64,000 nucleotides of DNA from Maratus speciosus (lineage: Eukaryota; Arthropoda; Arachnida; Araneae; Salticidae). Positions 1-10,215 of this stretch are shown here, piece by piece. The stretch's first letter is position 1. Each line of letters starts with the position of its first letter. Position numbers and translations under genes: made by a program. The notes beneath the pieces are model-generated. The model was not told the origin of the DNA, ran no database searches, and saw nothing but the letters and a program-made list of their open reading frames with translations. The DNA is taken from NCBI GenBank assembly GCA_963932465.1, contig OZ010795.1:18907197-18971196 (forward strand). The letters run 5' to 3'.

Positions 1-589
1 TGGAAAAAATAAATCTATCTTTATTCTTAAATAGCACAAGTGTTGCCATCTACATGTTGAAAATCGATTTAATAATATTTTCAGAATGTATTTTATTGAC
101 AACATTAGGCATTATAGCTTCAATATTATTCTAATAGTATTTTAGAGCCTAAATTGGGTATGTTGCCGAAAAGCAACACCCGGCATTTAAGGGTTAATTA
201 AAGTAGTCTACATGATAAAACGTTGACTATTAAACACTCTTCGTAACAACATCATAAATATTTATAAAAAAGTCATAATAAAGAAAGAATGGTGTATTTT
301 TTAAAATGACAGTCTATTCTCTATACACTATTTTTTTAATATCAGTAAAAGTAAAACAATCGTGATATTTCTCATGAGAAATCAGTTTTTTTTTTCTAAA
401 TACTTAATGTATACTTATAGTTGATTTAAAATGATATTTTTTTTCAACAAAATAATATAGTAACATATTTTTGATAACTTATATAAATGCTAAAATATAT
501 ACAAGTTGAATGAAATGATTCCTAGGTATGAAATATTTTAATATTTTATATCTAGGAATTTATTTCTAATGGTATTAAGTTATTCTATT

Positions 590-860
590 AATGTATATGT
601 ACAAAATTGATATTGCTTTTACCTCACTTGAGGTTTCCATTTCCTTTCATTCTGCATATAAAATGTTTTCCCCCCATAAACACATATCAAGCGAATATAT
701 AAAATACAAAGTAAAACCAAAATCAAATTAAATTATTTTTTAGGTTTACATTTTATTAACCATATTCGTCACTGTAAATTGAGGACGAACCTAATATGAC
801 TGCTTCTAATACACTAAAACTGCATAAAATTTTATTTCCGTGAAAGAATCACATCTATTT
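590..860. repeat. Diverged direct repeat, copy 1 (copy 2 at 1548-1815)
   Basis: The stretch aligns colinearly, with many substitutions and small indels, to 1548-1815. Shared landmarks in the same order are an 'aatgta.atgta.aa' block, 'tttc.atttccttt', 'atgcgaatat' or similar, 'ggtttacatttt'-like, 'aatatgact' and 'tccgtgaaa'. It is non-coding in both copies. It may be an old duplication or two copies of a decayed dispersed element. Confidence 0.5.
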
Positions 861-1179
861 TTTTCTTTGGCATATACAGAATTTTTTTTTTTTTTTGAAA
901 TTGCATTGCATCATAGAAACTTTATAACGGATATGAAAATATGAAAAATAATAACCTATGACCGCATAATGTTTATTACCCATAAACCTCTTTGACTACA
1001 TTGGGAATAAAGTAGTAGTGTAATAAATTGTAGGTGGAAGTAAAGATATGCATACAGATTAAAGGTCCATTTGTAAATTGGATGATGGAAAACGACGAAA
1101 TCATCAGAAGGAATTTTGTATCTTTTTAAAGATCAAGCCATAAAGCCCTATCAAAATAATACAGTAAAAAATGTAAAGA

Positions 1180-1310
1180 AAAAAAATAATATTTGTGCGT
1201 TGTTTTGTTGAATAAATTTAAAAAATAATAATATGTGTGTTGCTTTGTTTAATAAATTAAAAAAATAATAATATGTGCTTCGTTGAATAAATGTTAAAAA
1301 TGTATCTTAA
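1180..1310. repeat. Short AT-rich tandem repeat, about 3 copies
   Basis: Three consecutive diverged copies of a unit of about 40-55 bp contain 'aataataat', a 'tgtg' stretch and 'gttgaataaat'. This is a simple local tandem duplication without coding potential. Confidence 0.6.
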
Positions 1311-1547
1311 TTTATTTCACATATAAAGAATGCAGACGGAAGCTAGTTCAAAGATTGTTTCTACAAGAACGTATAATAATTTATGCATTGAAATTATTAA
1401 ACTTACTTTTAAATTAATAAACTTATTATTTAAAAAATTACATTATTTTACTTTCAATGTGCTAAGCACATAAAATATTGTTAACATGGCTATGTACTAT
1501 TTTATTACATATTTTATATCAAAGAAAAGTTTTAATGAGATTCAATT

Positions 1548-1815
1548 ATGTCAATAATGTACATGTAAAATGACATTGCTTTTTACGTCTCATAAGATTT
1601 CAATTTCCTTTAATTTTGCATCGAAAATGTATTGATTTTTCAGAAATCATGTCATGCGAATATCTTGAACAAAAAATAAAAAATAAATTGGATTACATTT
1701 TTTTAGCATAATCATCTTACTGGTCGTATTTATAACCAATAAAGTTTGAGGAATATAATATGACTATGTAATTTTAAATAATTTTTCAATTAATTTTCAT
1801 CCGTGAAATTACGCT
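1548..1815. repeat. Diverged direct repeat, copy 2
   Basis: Partner of 590-860, in the same orientation and about 950 bp downstream. It keeps the landmark order ('atttccttt', 'atgcgaatat', 'aatatgact', 'tccgtgaaa') with many differences, so the duplication is old. Confidence 0.5.
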
Positions 1816-2079
1816 CGAAATTAATGAACATTTAATACGTGAAAAAAAAAAACAGTATTAAATATTCCATAATATGACTTTTTCTTATAATATAAAATCC
1901 TTCTAAAAACTTTAATTCCATAAAAGGAGACTGTGTATTATATTTTACCGTATACATAAAATATTTTCTTTTCTTCATTTTTAGGTAGCTTTCATTTCAA
2001 AAAGCTACCTATTGCAGCTGTTCGGAGGAAAGCGATTCCTAAAAATGTTGGTACATTTTCTTCGATCATGACCCTCAGA

Positions 2080-3220
2080 CCCCGAAACCACCCTCTGTTC
2101 AAATGTTGATATATATATATGTATATATATGATCTTTGTCAAACTGTAACTCTCGTATTTATGAACCGATTTCAATGTAACTTGGTGTGTACCAATGCCT
2201 CGACCGAGTTCGTGGGCCAGCTTCATCCGCCATCTTTCAAAATGGCGGTCGTTAAAGAAATTTGAAAAATTTAAAAATTAAAATGAGGTACCAAAATATT
2301 TAAAAATGAAAATATTTTTTTATTTTGTGTTTGACCTAGATACAAAGCTTCCAGGGCATTTTTTGTTTTGCCTATATCTTAAAAAAATGCCTGAGTTATA
2401 GCACTTCGAATTTCTAGTGTGGCTAACATTTTGAAACGATCTGATTTTTGTTACGCAATAACAGGCATATTTAAGAGCCCATTTGGATGTATCTCGATGA
2501 ATACATAGTACATACCAGTGTCTCGACGAGTTCATTGGCCAGCATCATCCGTCATCTTGTTTCAAAATGACAACCTTAAAAAAAATTAATTATAAAAATT
2601 AAAATAAGGTACAAAAAAATAAAAAATAATGAAAAATAATTTTCTCTTACGTGTTTAACCTTGATACAAAGATTCCAGATCATTTTCTGTTTCGTTTATA
2701 TCTTTAAAAAAATGGCTGAGTTATAGCACTTTGAGTTTCTAGCATGCCTGACATTTTGAAACGATCTGATTTTTGTCAAGTGATAACACGCGTATTTATT
2801 AACTGATTTGAATGTGAGAAGGCATATCTATAGTATATAGCAATGTCTCGACCAAGTTCGTTGGCCTGCTTCTTCCGCCATCTTGTTTTAAAATGGCAGC
2901 CATTAAAACAAAATTAAAATGAGGTACAAAAAAAATTGAAATTGAAAAAGTTTTCGTTCTTAAGTGTTTGAACTTAATACAAGGATTCCGGAGCTTTGTC
3001 TTTATCTTAAAAAATGACTGCGATATAGCAGTTTGAATTTGTTATGTGGGTGACATTTTTAAAAATCTGATTTTTTGCCTGCGACAGCACTCGTATATAT
3101 CAAAAGATTCCGATGTGAGTGAGCATGTGCACAGGAATTACTAAGGTCTCGACCAAACTCATTGGTTAGCTTCACCCATCATGATGTTTTAAAATTGCGG
3201 GCATTTCAAGATATTGCCGA
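2080..3220. repeat. Four diverged tandem copies of a ~305-325 bp repeat
   Basis: The block 'gatctgatttttg' recurs near 2438, 2763 and (degenerate) 3064, with a related block near 2129, giving a period of about 305-325 bp. Each copy also carries 'tctcgaccaagttcattggc' (variants) and a small inverted repeat built on CCGCCAT and ATGGCGG (2227-2233 with 2242-2248; variants near 2546, 2874 and 3176). Copies differ by many substitutions. Open frames inside (for example 2005-2226 and 2320-2535, minus) are short, do not resemble known proteins and are not treated as genes. Most likely this is a non-coding satellite fragment or an internally repeated non-autonomous element. Confidence 0.7.
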
Positions 3221-4014
3221 ATTCGACCAAATACTTGGGTAAAGCTGACTAATTTTGTGAAATTCTCATTCATATTCAGTATTAACAAAAATGAGCACAG
3301 AATCTTTTACAACCGGATTCCATTAATTTGAGTTTCGTATGTTTGAATAATATAAGCTGGCTTTTAAAAAAAATAAGAGATATGAAAGGTACCTCTTTCT
3401 CTCGGCACTGGCCGGAAGAACTTTATCAATTTTATTATCATTTAAATTACAAACATAAAATATAACAATAAATTTAAATTCCCTTATAGTTTATTACCCA
3501 TAAAACTTTTGTTTTTCCTAGCGTTTATACTAATGCTTTTCATAGAGATTTTAAGGATGAGTGTCTTTTGGGGACATCCTATATGTATGTATGTGTGCCT
3601 GCGTGCTTATGTATACGCAAGATCAATTCGAGTGCATAGGGAACATTTGACATTTGCCTTGACATTTTCATTTACACAGTAAAGATCCTATTCCAGATAA
3701 TTTGAATCAGTTTCATATCTTCTAAATGAAACTTTACCACAATAATTAATTTAATTTCATTCACCTCAAATGTAACTGGAAGATTCCTTTTATTCCTAGA
3801 AAAATGTTGTTAAATCATGCATTGTACAAATAACTCTTTAAAAAACACTGAAAACATTTATTTAGATTCAAAATTTTAGACTGAGAGGCTTCAAACTGAC
3901 CGTTTAAAGCCATTTTTAAAACAAAAGTAATCATTTGGAAAGTTCCTGTAGAATGAATTCCATGTTTGATGTACTATGAGAGTTTACACTTTATTCTTTA
4001 GTGATTTGATACGC
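3221..4014. other. Gene-free AT-rich spacer
   Basis: No gene, RNA or strong repeat was recognised. A short imperfect tatg/tgtg microsatellite lies near 3580-3610. Confidence 0.5.
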
Positions 4015-4420
4015 TAGTTCAGGGGAAATGTACATTTTACCTTGCAAAAGGTTGAGTAGAGGATTTTCTTTCTCCTGGCTTGTTTATAATGATGCCAGCA
4101 TGCAAAAACCAAGTTTTCTAACAAACATTTCTTAAGGCTACATTTTCTGTGGCCAAAAAACAACAAAATTTTGTGACTTTTTTATATATTTTTAAATATC
4201 TCGAGATCCGTTGGCGTAGCATATTATTTGTCAATTACAATATAAAAGAAGACAAAATTCTCTACAACTTTCATATTTACAACTTTTTTATACAGTCAAT
4301 AGAAAGCGCAGTACGACATTTCAAAAATAAGACAAATTATTCAAATTTCTTAAAAACTGTGAAAAACGTAGTTTTGCCCCCATTATTCAAATGTTCCCAT
4401 AGTATTAATCGTGTATGTCA
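4015..4420 (+). repeat. Dispersed repeat, copy 1 (inverted partner at 9836-10215)
   Basis: It aligns along its length with the reverse complement of 9836-10215. It begins around 'aggggaaatgtaca', passes 'ccttgcaaaag', 'aaccaagttttctaac', 'ctgtggc.aaaaaac', and ends in 'tattcaaatgtt'. A frame of about 80 codons runs in parallel through both copies without indels, but it starts at GTG rather than ATG and resembles nothing I recognise. I read it as part of an unclassified transposable element rather than a host gene. Confidence 0.65.
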
Positions 4421-4667
4421 ACTTCTAAAAATTTTCAGCAGTAAATTACCTATTATTTGCTCGTCTCGTATTACGTCTTTATTTTCATCCCATCAGACAT
4501 TTTATATTCAATAAATTTATACAATTTTAAAAGCAGCGTAAAGTGTAGATGAATGAGACAATTTTCATATTTAGACAGTAACGTTAAGTGTATGCAATAC
4601 AATTAACTTCAAAGCATTGTTTAAAATAATACTTCAGTATTTAGTAACTTATTCAGTATTTAGTAAC

Positions 4668-4730
4668 TCAAAAACTCACAATCATTACGAATGTTCGTAA
4701 TGAATGTTCGTAATGATTGTGAGTTTTTGA
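4668..4730. repeat. Perfect 24-bp snap-back inverted repeat at the truncated 5' end of a Penelope-like element
   Basis: Positions 4668-4691 are the exact reverse complement of 4707-4730, with a 15-bp spacer. The right arm is element coding sequence (it runs into the TTVYRKP motif), so the left arm is an inverted copy of the element's truncated 5' edge. This fits a reverse transcript that folded back or switched template at the end of first-strand synthesis. Confidence 0.8.
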
Positions 4731-5455
4731 CGACAGTTTACCGTAAACCTTTAGCTGTGAGCTTACCCCCTCATTATAAATCCAATCATCCCCCACATCA
4801 AAAACTTCCAGCTTTGAATACTCTTATTTTCCGTGCACGTAGAATTTGTTCAAATTCTGATTTATTTAATAGTGAAATTAACTATATAAAAGCAGTTGCC
4901 ATCGATCGTGGATTTAGTTTGAATATCATCAACCGCATTTTATCTAAACCTCAGATAATCACCGATTCTGTTCCAGCAAATAAAGAATTTAAAAATGTTG
5001 TTGTCTTACCTTATTTTCCTAAAATCAGTACACAAATTTCTCGTATTCTCAACAGGTTTAGTTTTAAAGTTGTTTTCTCTCCAACCAATAAAATTTCTTT
5101 CTCCAATCTTAAAGATCCTATTGATGATCATAATACCTGGGGCATTTACAGAATTTTTTGTGAGTGCGGCCTCTCTTACATTGGGCAAACTAAGCTAAAA
5201 CTTAGAATTAGGCTGAAAGAACACCAGAATTACGTTAGAAAGCAGGAAATTAAGAAATCTACAATAGCGAAACATTGTTGGAATGCCAACCACCAGTTCA
5301 ATTATCCAGAGGCAAAAATTATTCAAAAATGTAACTCAGTTTTTGATGTAGACTTTTACGAAGCTCACTATATTCATAAACATACTTCCATCTTAGTAAA
5401 TGATATTACCAGCACCCCTTTTCTTTCACCAGTGTGGAGAGATCCTGCGCAGTGA
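4691..5455 (+). CDS. Penelope-like element: C-terminal RT remnant plus GIY-YIG endonuclease, 5'-truncated
   Basis: The 254-residue open frame is the C-terminal part of a Penelope-like retroelement polyprotein. Residues 11-20 (EFLTTVYRKP) and about 40-90 match the segment that follows the reverse transcriptase core in this family; the RT catalytic motifs are absent. Residues 151-240 form a GIY-YIG nuclease: GIY at 151-153, YIG at 163-165, Arg172/Arg174, the EH pair at 177-178, and Glu224 as the likely metal-binding acidic residue. The C157-x-C159 pair between GIY and YIG, with His195/Cys196/His201, fits the zinc-finger-like insertion typical of Penelope nucleases. The ATG at 4691 sits at the edge of the snap-back hairpin and is unlikely to be a natural start. 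Intact elements encode roughly 700-900 aa, so this is a dead 5'-truncated copy, yet its frame has no internal stop. Confidence 0.85.
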   Translation: MFVMNVRNDCEFLTTVYRKPLAVSLPPHYKSNHPPHQKLPALNTLIFRARRICSNSDLFNSEINYIKAVAIDRGFSLNIINRILSKPQIITDSVPANKEFKNVVVLPYFPKISTQISRILNRFSFKVVFSPTNKISFSNLKDPIDDHNTWGIYRIFCECGLSYIGQTKLKLRIRLKEHQNYVRKQEIKKSTIAKHCWNANHQFNYPEAKIIQKCNSVFDVDFYEAHYIHKHTSILVNDITSTPFLSPVWRDPAQ

Positions 5456-5690
5456 CTCTTATTCAGTTAGTTCTGTTCATTTACGTCATTTCTTTGGGAT
5501 ATATAAACTCTTATATCAGCGTTTTTCAATCAATTCATAATCCAGTTCCCGGGGCTATAGCCGGGGGGGTTCTTCGAACCCATTGAATTTTTTTTTCTCA
5601 CTGAGGAAGGGGATCGAACTATCCTTGAAACGATCACATGAGTATTTTTATCTTTTTGTACGTTATTTGTGCATAAAAATCGTTGTTTAA
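5456..5690 (+). mobile_element. 3' untranslated end of the Penelope-like element, with hairpins and a hammerhead-like core
   Basis: Downstream of the stop codon lie two hairpins: a GC-rich one at about 5548-5566 around the palindrome GGCTATAGCC (5553-5562), and GGGTTC-TTC-GAACCC at about 5567-5581. At 5601-5607 CTGAGGA matches the hammerhead core CUGANGA. It is followed by a short imperfect stem (GGAT with ATCC) and GAAA at 5627-5630. Penelope-like elements are known to carry hammerhead ribozyme motifs in their terminal repeats. Here stem III and the cleavage triplet are not evident, so the motif may be decayed. The exact 3' end is uncertain. Confidence 0.5.
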
Positions 5691-6917
5691 GGTTTTAGCA
5701 TTTTATAGCAAGAGATTATATCATTTTAGCATGAAAAAATCTATAAAACTTTAAGATTATCTATTAATTGCTTTAAAGCTCGAACAAAAACTTACTTTGG
5801 TGGTTGAAAAATATACTTTGGGGAATATTCTAATCATCAGTAATATGTACTGTTTTGAAACTATATCTGTTTAATGATCTCAGTGATACCATTTATCAAA
5901 TGAAATATTGATCTCAGGTATGCCATAAAATTATTTGAAAGTAATAAAATACAAGCGAGATATTTGTCAAGAATGCTCCCATAGGTTTAATATTACCTTG
6001 CGAATGTCTTTGTGTGACCATGACAGTCTCATAATTCATATAACTGTGACTTTAAACGCCTCAATACTACAACTATCGTAAAATCTTTGAAAGTGGAATC
6101 TGTATGTACGGAATTCGAAAAAAGTATATATTTTCAAGAGAAAGAATATGAAGAATTAGGCCTTGCATAGATGGAAACCTATTTAAAGCGGAATATATTT
6201 CGGTTCTATTCGGTTCGGTTTTGAAGGTTTTAATGAATCAATATTTGACAAAGCTAATTTCGTAGTTCAGTATTATATAGTTAATTATTACACACTTAAA
6301 ATTTTCAAAAACCGGCAATCAAAGATTTATTAAAATTCTCGTGGTAATTTTTTAAAGGGGGGGGGGGGGGATGACGCCGAAATCCATGTTTGCCACGGGT
6401 GCAAAAAAGGCTAGTTTTGGCCCTGAAACACATAATTTACTTTTACCAATATATAGAAGTTGACACACATCAGGGGCGGATCCAGAGAATCGTTTTTTTT
6501 TTTTTGGGGGGGGGGGGCGATACTGAGTGACATATAATCAACGTAGTCATAACTTCTGTTGCTCAAATCATTCCTTGCAGTTAATTATTAAATGAATATG
6601 AAATAATTAATGCGATTTAAAAATATTACAGACTCTCGATTATCCGACATCCGATTAACCGAAACACTCGGTTATTCAGCATCCGATTAATCGAAACACT
6701 CAGTTATCCAACACTCTTTTTTTATAATTCCGCCTTCTTCTCAAAATATGGTTTATTGTTACTTATTAGGTCATAAAATTAAAAACGTTATAAAAGAATT
6801 TATTTATTAAATGTCTTATTTTTTCTTTTTCTTCTTACTCTTGTACTATGGTAATTATTTATCTTATTTTTTGTTCTTTTAGTTATAGTGAACAACGTTA
6901 ATAACACAAGTCTGCCA
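5691..6917. other. Gene-free spacer with homopolymer tracts and transposon-end-like sequences
   Basis: No gene was recognised. A G14 tract lies at 6357-6370. CAGGGGCGGATCCAG at 6471-6485 resembles terminal sequences of non-autonomous DNA elements and the ends of the minisatellite elements at 7650-9812; it is followed by T13 (6493-6505) directly joined to G12 (6506-6517). From about 6631 to 6718 there are about 2.5 copies of a 32-bp unit containing 'tccgattaa.cgaaacactc', which resembles ends of pogo-like elements. Confidence 0.5.
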
Positions 6918-7528
6918 TGATTGTGTTTTTTAAATTTTGATAATTGATTTTGGTGTATTTTTTAGCACTGAATCCGAAAGTGACCTTCATTTTTAACCAT
7001 CACATCACGATTTTCGCAAATCGTAAATTTCAAAGTGAAAAAGTAAAAAATAACGAAAATCTCACAAAGCAATTTGTCAAAGCCTTAAAAAAAGAAGGTA
7101 AATGCTTTAAATGCATCTGCGACAAATTTTCCAGCCTTATCAGCCGCCAAAATAAAAGAGGATACCGAGATGAACCCCCATAGAGAGGATTAAAAGAAAA
7201 GCGGGAAGCAGAGCATGAGCGGTTCAAAGAAACTTCCACGCATGGAATAAAATTATAAAGATTTTAAATACACAATATTTTACATGTTTAACTATAAAAA
7301 TCCACGTATAAGCAAAAAAATGAATAAATTATTATGAATAAAAGTTACGTCTATTTTATAGCAGCAGATTTTCGCAATATTTCGACGTTTTAAAAATTAA
7401 AAAATTTGCGATTTGTAAAAAAAACTGACGTGATGGTCTGGTAAAAAATGAAGGTCATTTTTGGATTCAGCACTAAAAAATACATAAGAACCAATTATCG
7501 AAAGATGAAAAACATAACTATCACATCC
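6918..7528. mobile_element. Foldback MITE with ~110-bp inverted arms
   Basis: The left arm (about 6918-7035) and right arm (about 7405-7528) are imperfect inverted copies sharing 'attttttagcactgaatcc', 'gaccttcattttt' and 'ttacaaatcgcaaattt' (variants). No transposase frame lies between them. Two more copies of the arm sequence occur at 25948-26500 inside another element, so this is a repeated family. Small frames at 6944-7183 and 7030-7239 have no recognisable domain. Confidence 0.7.
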
Positions 7529-7649
7529 ATTTTTTAATATCAGATATCTGAAAGAGGATAATCTCTGAAAAAGGATCCCCTTCAAAAATCTGAAGGTGCC
7601 TTAACATCTTTTGAAAGTCATAAATGTCATCTAAGTGATGTGTTTACCT

Positions 7650-8645
7650 CTTCACAGATCCAAGGAAGGGGGGAGATCGCCACCCACACCTTAGATAAAA
7701 AAATATAAATTCACGATATCGCGAATTTCGACAAATGGTCGCCGAAAAAAATCATTTTCGTCAATCGTTCTCAGGTCAAAAAATCGCGCAAAAACGCGAA
7801 TTTCGTCAAAGGATCAAGCAAAAAACGCGAATTTCGTCAAAGGATCGAGCTAAAAACAGTTAATTTCGTCAAAGGGTCGCGCAAACTGCGAATTTCGTCA
7901 AAAGACCACGAAAAAACACGAATTTCGTCAAAAGATGGCAGAAAAAACGCGAATTTTGTCAAAGGATCGCAGAAAAAACGTGAATTTCGTCAAATGATCG
8001 CAGAAAAAACCTGAATTTCACCAAAGGATCGCAAAAAACGCGAATTTCGCCAAACAATTACGGAAAAAACGCTAAATTCGAAAAATAACCGCGCAAAAAA
8101 TACGAATTTCGTCAATAGATCTCGGAAAAATGCTATTTTCGTCAAAGAATCGCGAAAAAAATAAGCGAAGTTCGTCAAAGGACTACGAAAAAAACACGAA
8201 TTTCGTCAAAGGATAGTTGAAAAAACGCGAATTTCGAGGAAGGATCGCAGAAAAAACGCGAATTTCGTCAAAGGATCGAAGAAAAAAACGCGAATTTCGT
8301 CAAAGAATCGAAGAAAAAACGCGAATTTCGCCAAAGGATTTAAAAAACGCGAAATTTGCCAAACAATTACGGAAAGAACGCTAATTTCGCGAAAAAATCG
8401 CGGGAAACTGCGAATTTTGTCAACAGATTTTGGAAAAAATGCCACCGCGCAAAAAATACGAATTTCGTCAATAGATCTCGGAAAAATGCTATTTTCGTCA
8501 AAGAATTGCGAAAAAATGCGCGAATTTCGTCAAAGGGCCACGGAAAATTGCACAATTAGCACCAGGAGGAGATTCTCCTAGGCGTGCATCCATGGGGGTT
8601 TCTATCGGGGCGGTCGCCCCCCCCCAATATATAAATCCAACGCTT
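7650..8645 (+). repeat. Minisatellite element, block 1 (~30-bp units)
   Basis: About 27 tandem units of roughly 30 bp have the consensus core CGCGAATTTCGTCAAAGGAT followed by 'cgcagaaaaaa'. Units are diverged by 10-25%. The block is flanked by conserved edges: 'aatataaattcacgatatcg' near 7706 and 'ttagcacc.ggaggagatt' near 8556, then a 'gcatccatggggg' block and C-rich sequence. The same edges recur in inverse order and orientation at 9240-9812, so the minisatellite belongs to a defined mobile unit. Frames such as 7990-8178 and 8206-8445 merely read through the repeats. Confidence 0.8.
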
Positions 8646-9239
8646 TTAATGGCAGTTTTCGCGGAACAGACACACAAGCAAACGAAAACCAAACACTTTC
8701 CGGGTGTCAGTGGTAAACCTCACTGACGTTTCGGCAATTAGTGAACAAAATAGGATTATGTCCTGTCAAAAGGCATATGACGCCCTAATTTTTGACACTA
8801 TGGGTGGGGGATGGTGCCACTTCGTGTACCTTTTGTTGAATCTCTACAACAGAAATTGACAACGTTATGTGGATCCCTTTAAGGTGTTGAAACTTTTCCT
8901 TCTTTCAAAGAAGCTGCAATTCTAATTTCTGTATAACGATATTTTTGAGGAGTTCTTAATTGTTTGAGAAAAGAATGGGAATCATAGCAATTTCCAAAGA
9001 AAGAAAGAAACAAGAAAAAGAAAGGTCCTTTGAAAAATGCAATCATCTTAATGCTTTCTGAAGAAAGCCACTAATGTGTAAAAAATGTCCTCTTATTTCA
9101 ACCCACATTGGTAAATTTCAAGGGGTATTTGATGAATGAACAAAAAAGGATTATGTCCTAATCCTAGTCAGTTAAAAGCTAAAATGCTCATGGTGTGTTG
9201 ATTTCTTAAAAGCACACTTAATAACTTTGTTCTTCTCTT
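8646..9239. other. Spacer between inverted minisatellite elements
   Basis: No gene was found. A short direct repeat, 'tgaacaaaa.aggattatgt', occurs near 8741 and 9135 close to the inner edges of the two minisatellite blocks, possibly part of the same duplication. Confidence 0.45.
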
Positions 9240-9812
9240 CTTTGCCCCGATCGAATCCGCCACCCCCGTGGATGCGCGCTTAGGGAATCTCCTCCCGGTG
9301 CTAACTGGCGAAATTCGCGTATTTTTTTCGCGATTCTTTGAAGAAATTCGCATTTTTTCAGAGGTCTGTTGACAAAATTAGCGTTTTTTGCTTGATTCTT
9401 TCGCGAAATTAGCGTTTTTACCTCAATTCTTTGGTGAAATTCGCGTTTTTTTCTGCAATCCTTTGACAAAATTCGCGTTTTTTCTGCGATCCTTTGACAA
9501 AATACACGATTTTTTAACGAAATTCGCATTTCCGCGCTATTTTGACGAAATTTCGCGTTTTTTCGCGATCCTTTGTCGAAATTTGCGTTTTTCGCGATCC
9601 TTTGACGAAATTGGGTTTTTTTGCACGATCCGTTGACAAAATCTGCATTCCTTTTGCTATCCTTTGGCCTGCGAACGATTGACGAAATTGATTTTTTTTC
9701 GGCGATCATTTTCTCGAAATTCGCGATAATCGGTGGATTTATATTGTTTTGGGGTGTTGGGGGGCGATCGCCCCGATCGCCTCCCCCGTGGATCCGCGCC
9801 TGACACACATGA
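9240..9812 (-). repeat. Minisatellite element, block 2 (inverted relative to block 1)
   Basis: Read on the minus strand this block starts near 9812 with GGCGCGGATCCACGGGGG, continues through 'aatataaatccaccgattat', then about 14 units of the roughly 30-bp minisatellite, and ends with 'ttagcaccgggaggagatt' and a second 'gcgcatccacggggg' block near 9263-9280. Similar GGATCCACGGGGG-type blocks therefore sit at both ends in direct orientation. With block 1 it makes a large imperfect inverted repeat. The 196-codon frame at 9218-9808 is a read-through of the tandem units and is not considered a gene. Confidence 0.75.
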
Positions 9813-9835
9813 ATAAATCTATGGAAAACATTTGA

Positions 9836-10215
9836 ATAATCGGGCCAGAACTAGTTTTTTCACGGTTTTTAAGAAAATTGAAAAAATTGTCCCATTTTTG
9901 ATATGGCGTACTGCGCTTGCTATTGGGTGTATAAAAAAGTTGTAAATATGAAAGTTGTACAGAATTTTATTCTCTTTAATACTGTAACTAACGAATAATA
10001 TGCTATGGCAACGTGTCTCGAGATATTTAAAAAAATCAAACAATTTTCCAAAATTTTGTTGTTTTTTCGCCACAGAAGCCTTAATAAATTATGTTAGAAA
10101 ACTTGGTTTTTCCATGTTGATATCATTATAGACAATTCAGAAAAAAAAATCTTCTACCCGAGCTTTTGCAAGGTAACCCCTTTTTTTTTGTACATTTCCC
10201 CTGGACTACACTTAA
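9836..10215 (-). repeat. Dispersed repeat, copy 2
   Basis: The reverse complement matches 4015-4420 over about 380 bp, including 'ccaggggaaatgtaca', 'ccttgcaaaagc', 'aaccaagttttctaaca' and 'ttctgtggcgaaaaaac'. The copies differ in perhaps a quarter of positions. It is not a host gene. Confidence 0.65.

Larger units (their letters stand above)
1..2079. other. AT-rich gene-free DNA with old local duplications
   Basis: No reading frame here looks like a gene. The stretch is very AT-rich with many short A and T runs. Its only structure is the diverged duplication at 590-860/1548-1815 and the short tandem repeat at 1180-1310, both listed separately. No tRNA-like boxes or promoter-like motifs were recognised. 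Confidence 0.6.

Noticed and set aside
4149..4514. 121-codon frame in the dispersed repeat as a gene
   Set aside because: It begins with GTG, has no recognisable domain, and lies wholly or mostly within a repeat present elsewhere.
9218..9808. 196-codon minus-strand frame and similar frames in the minisatellite blocks (7990-8559, 29509-30313)
   Set aside because: They simply translate ~30-bp tandem units lacking stops, on both strands; no recognised domain.
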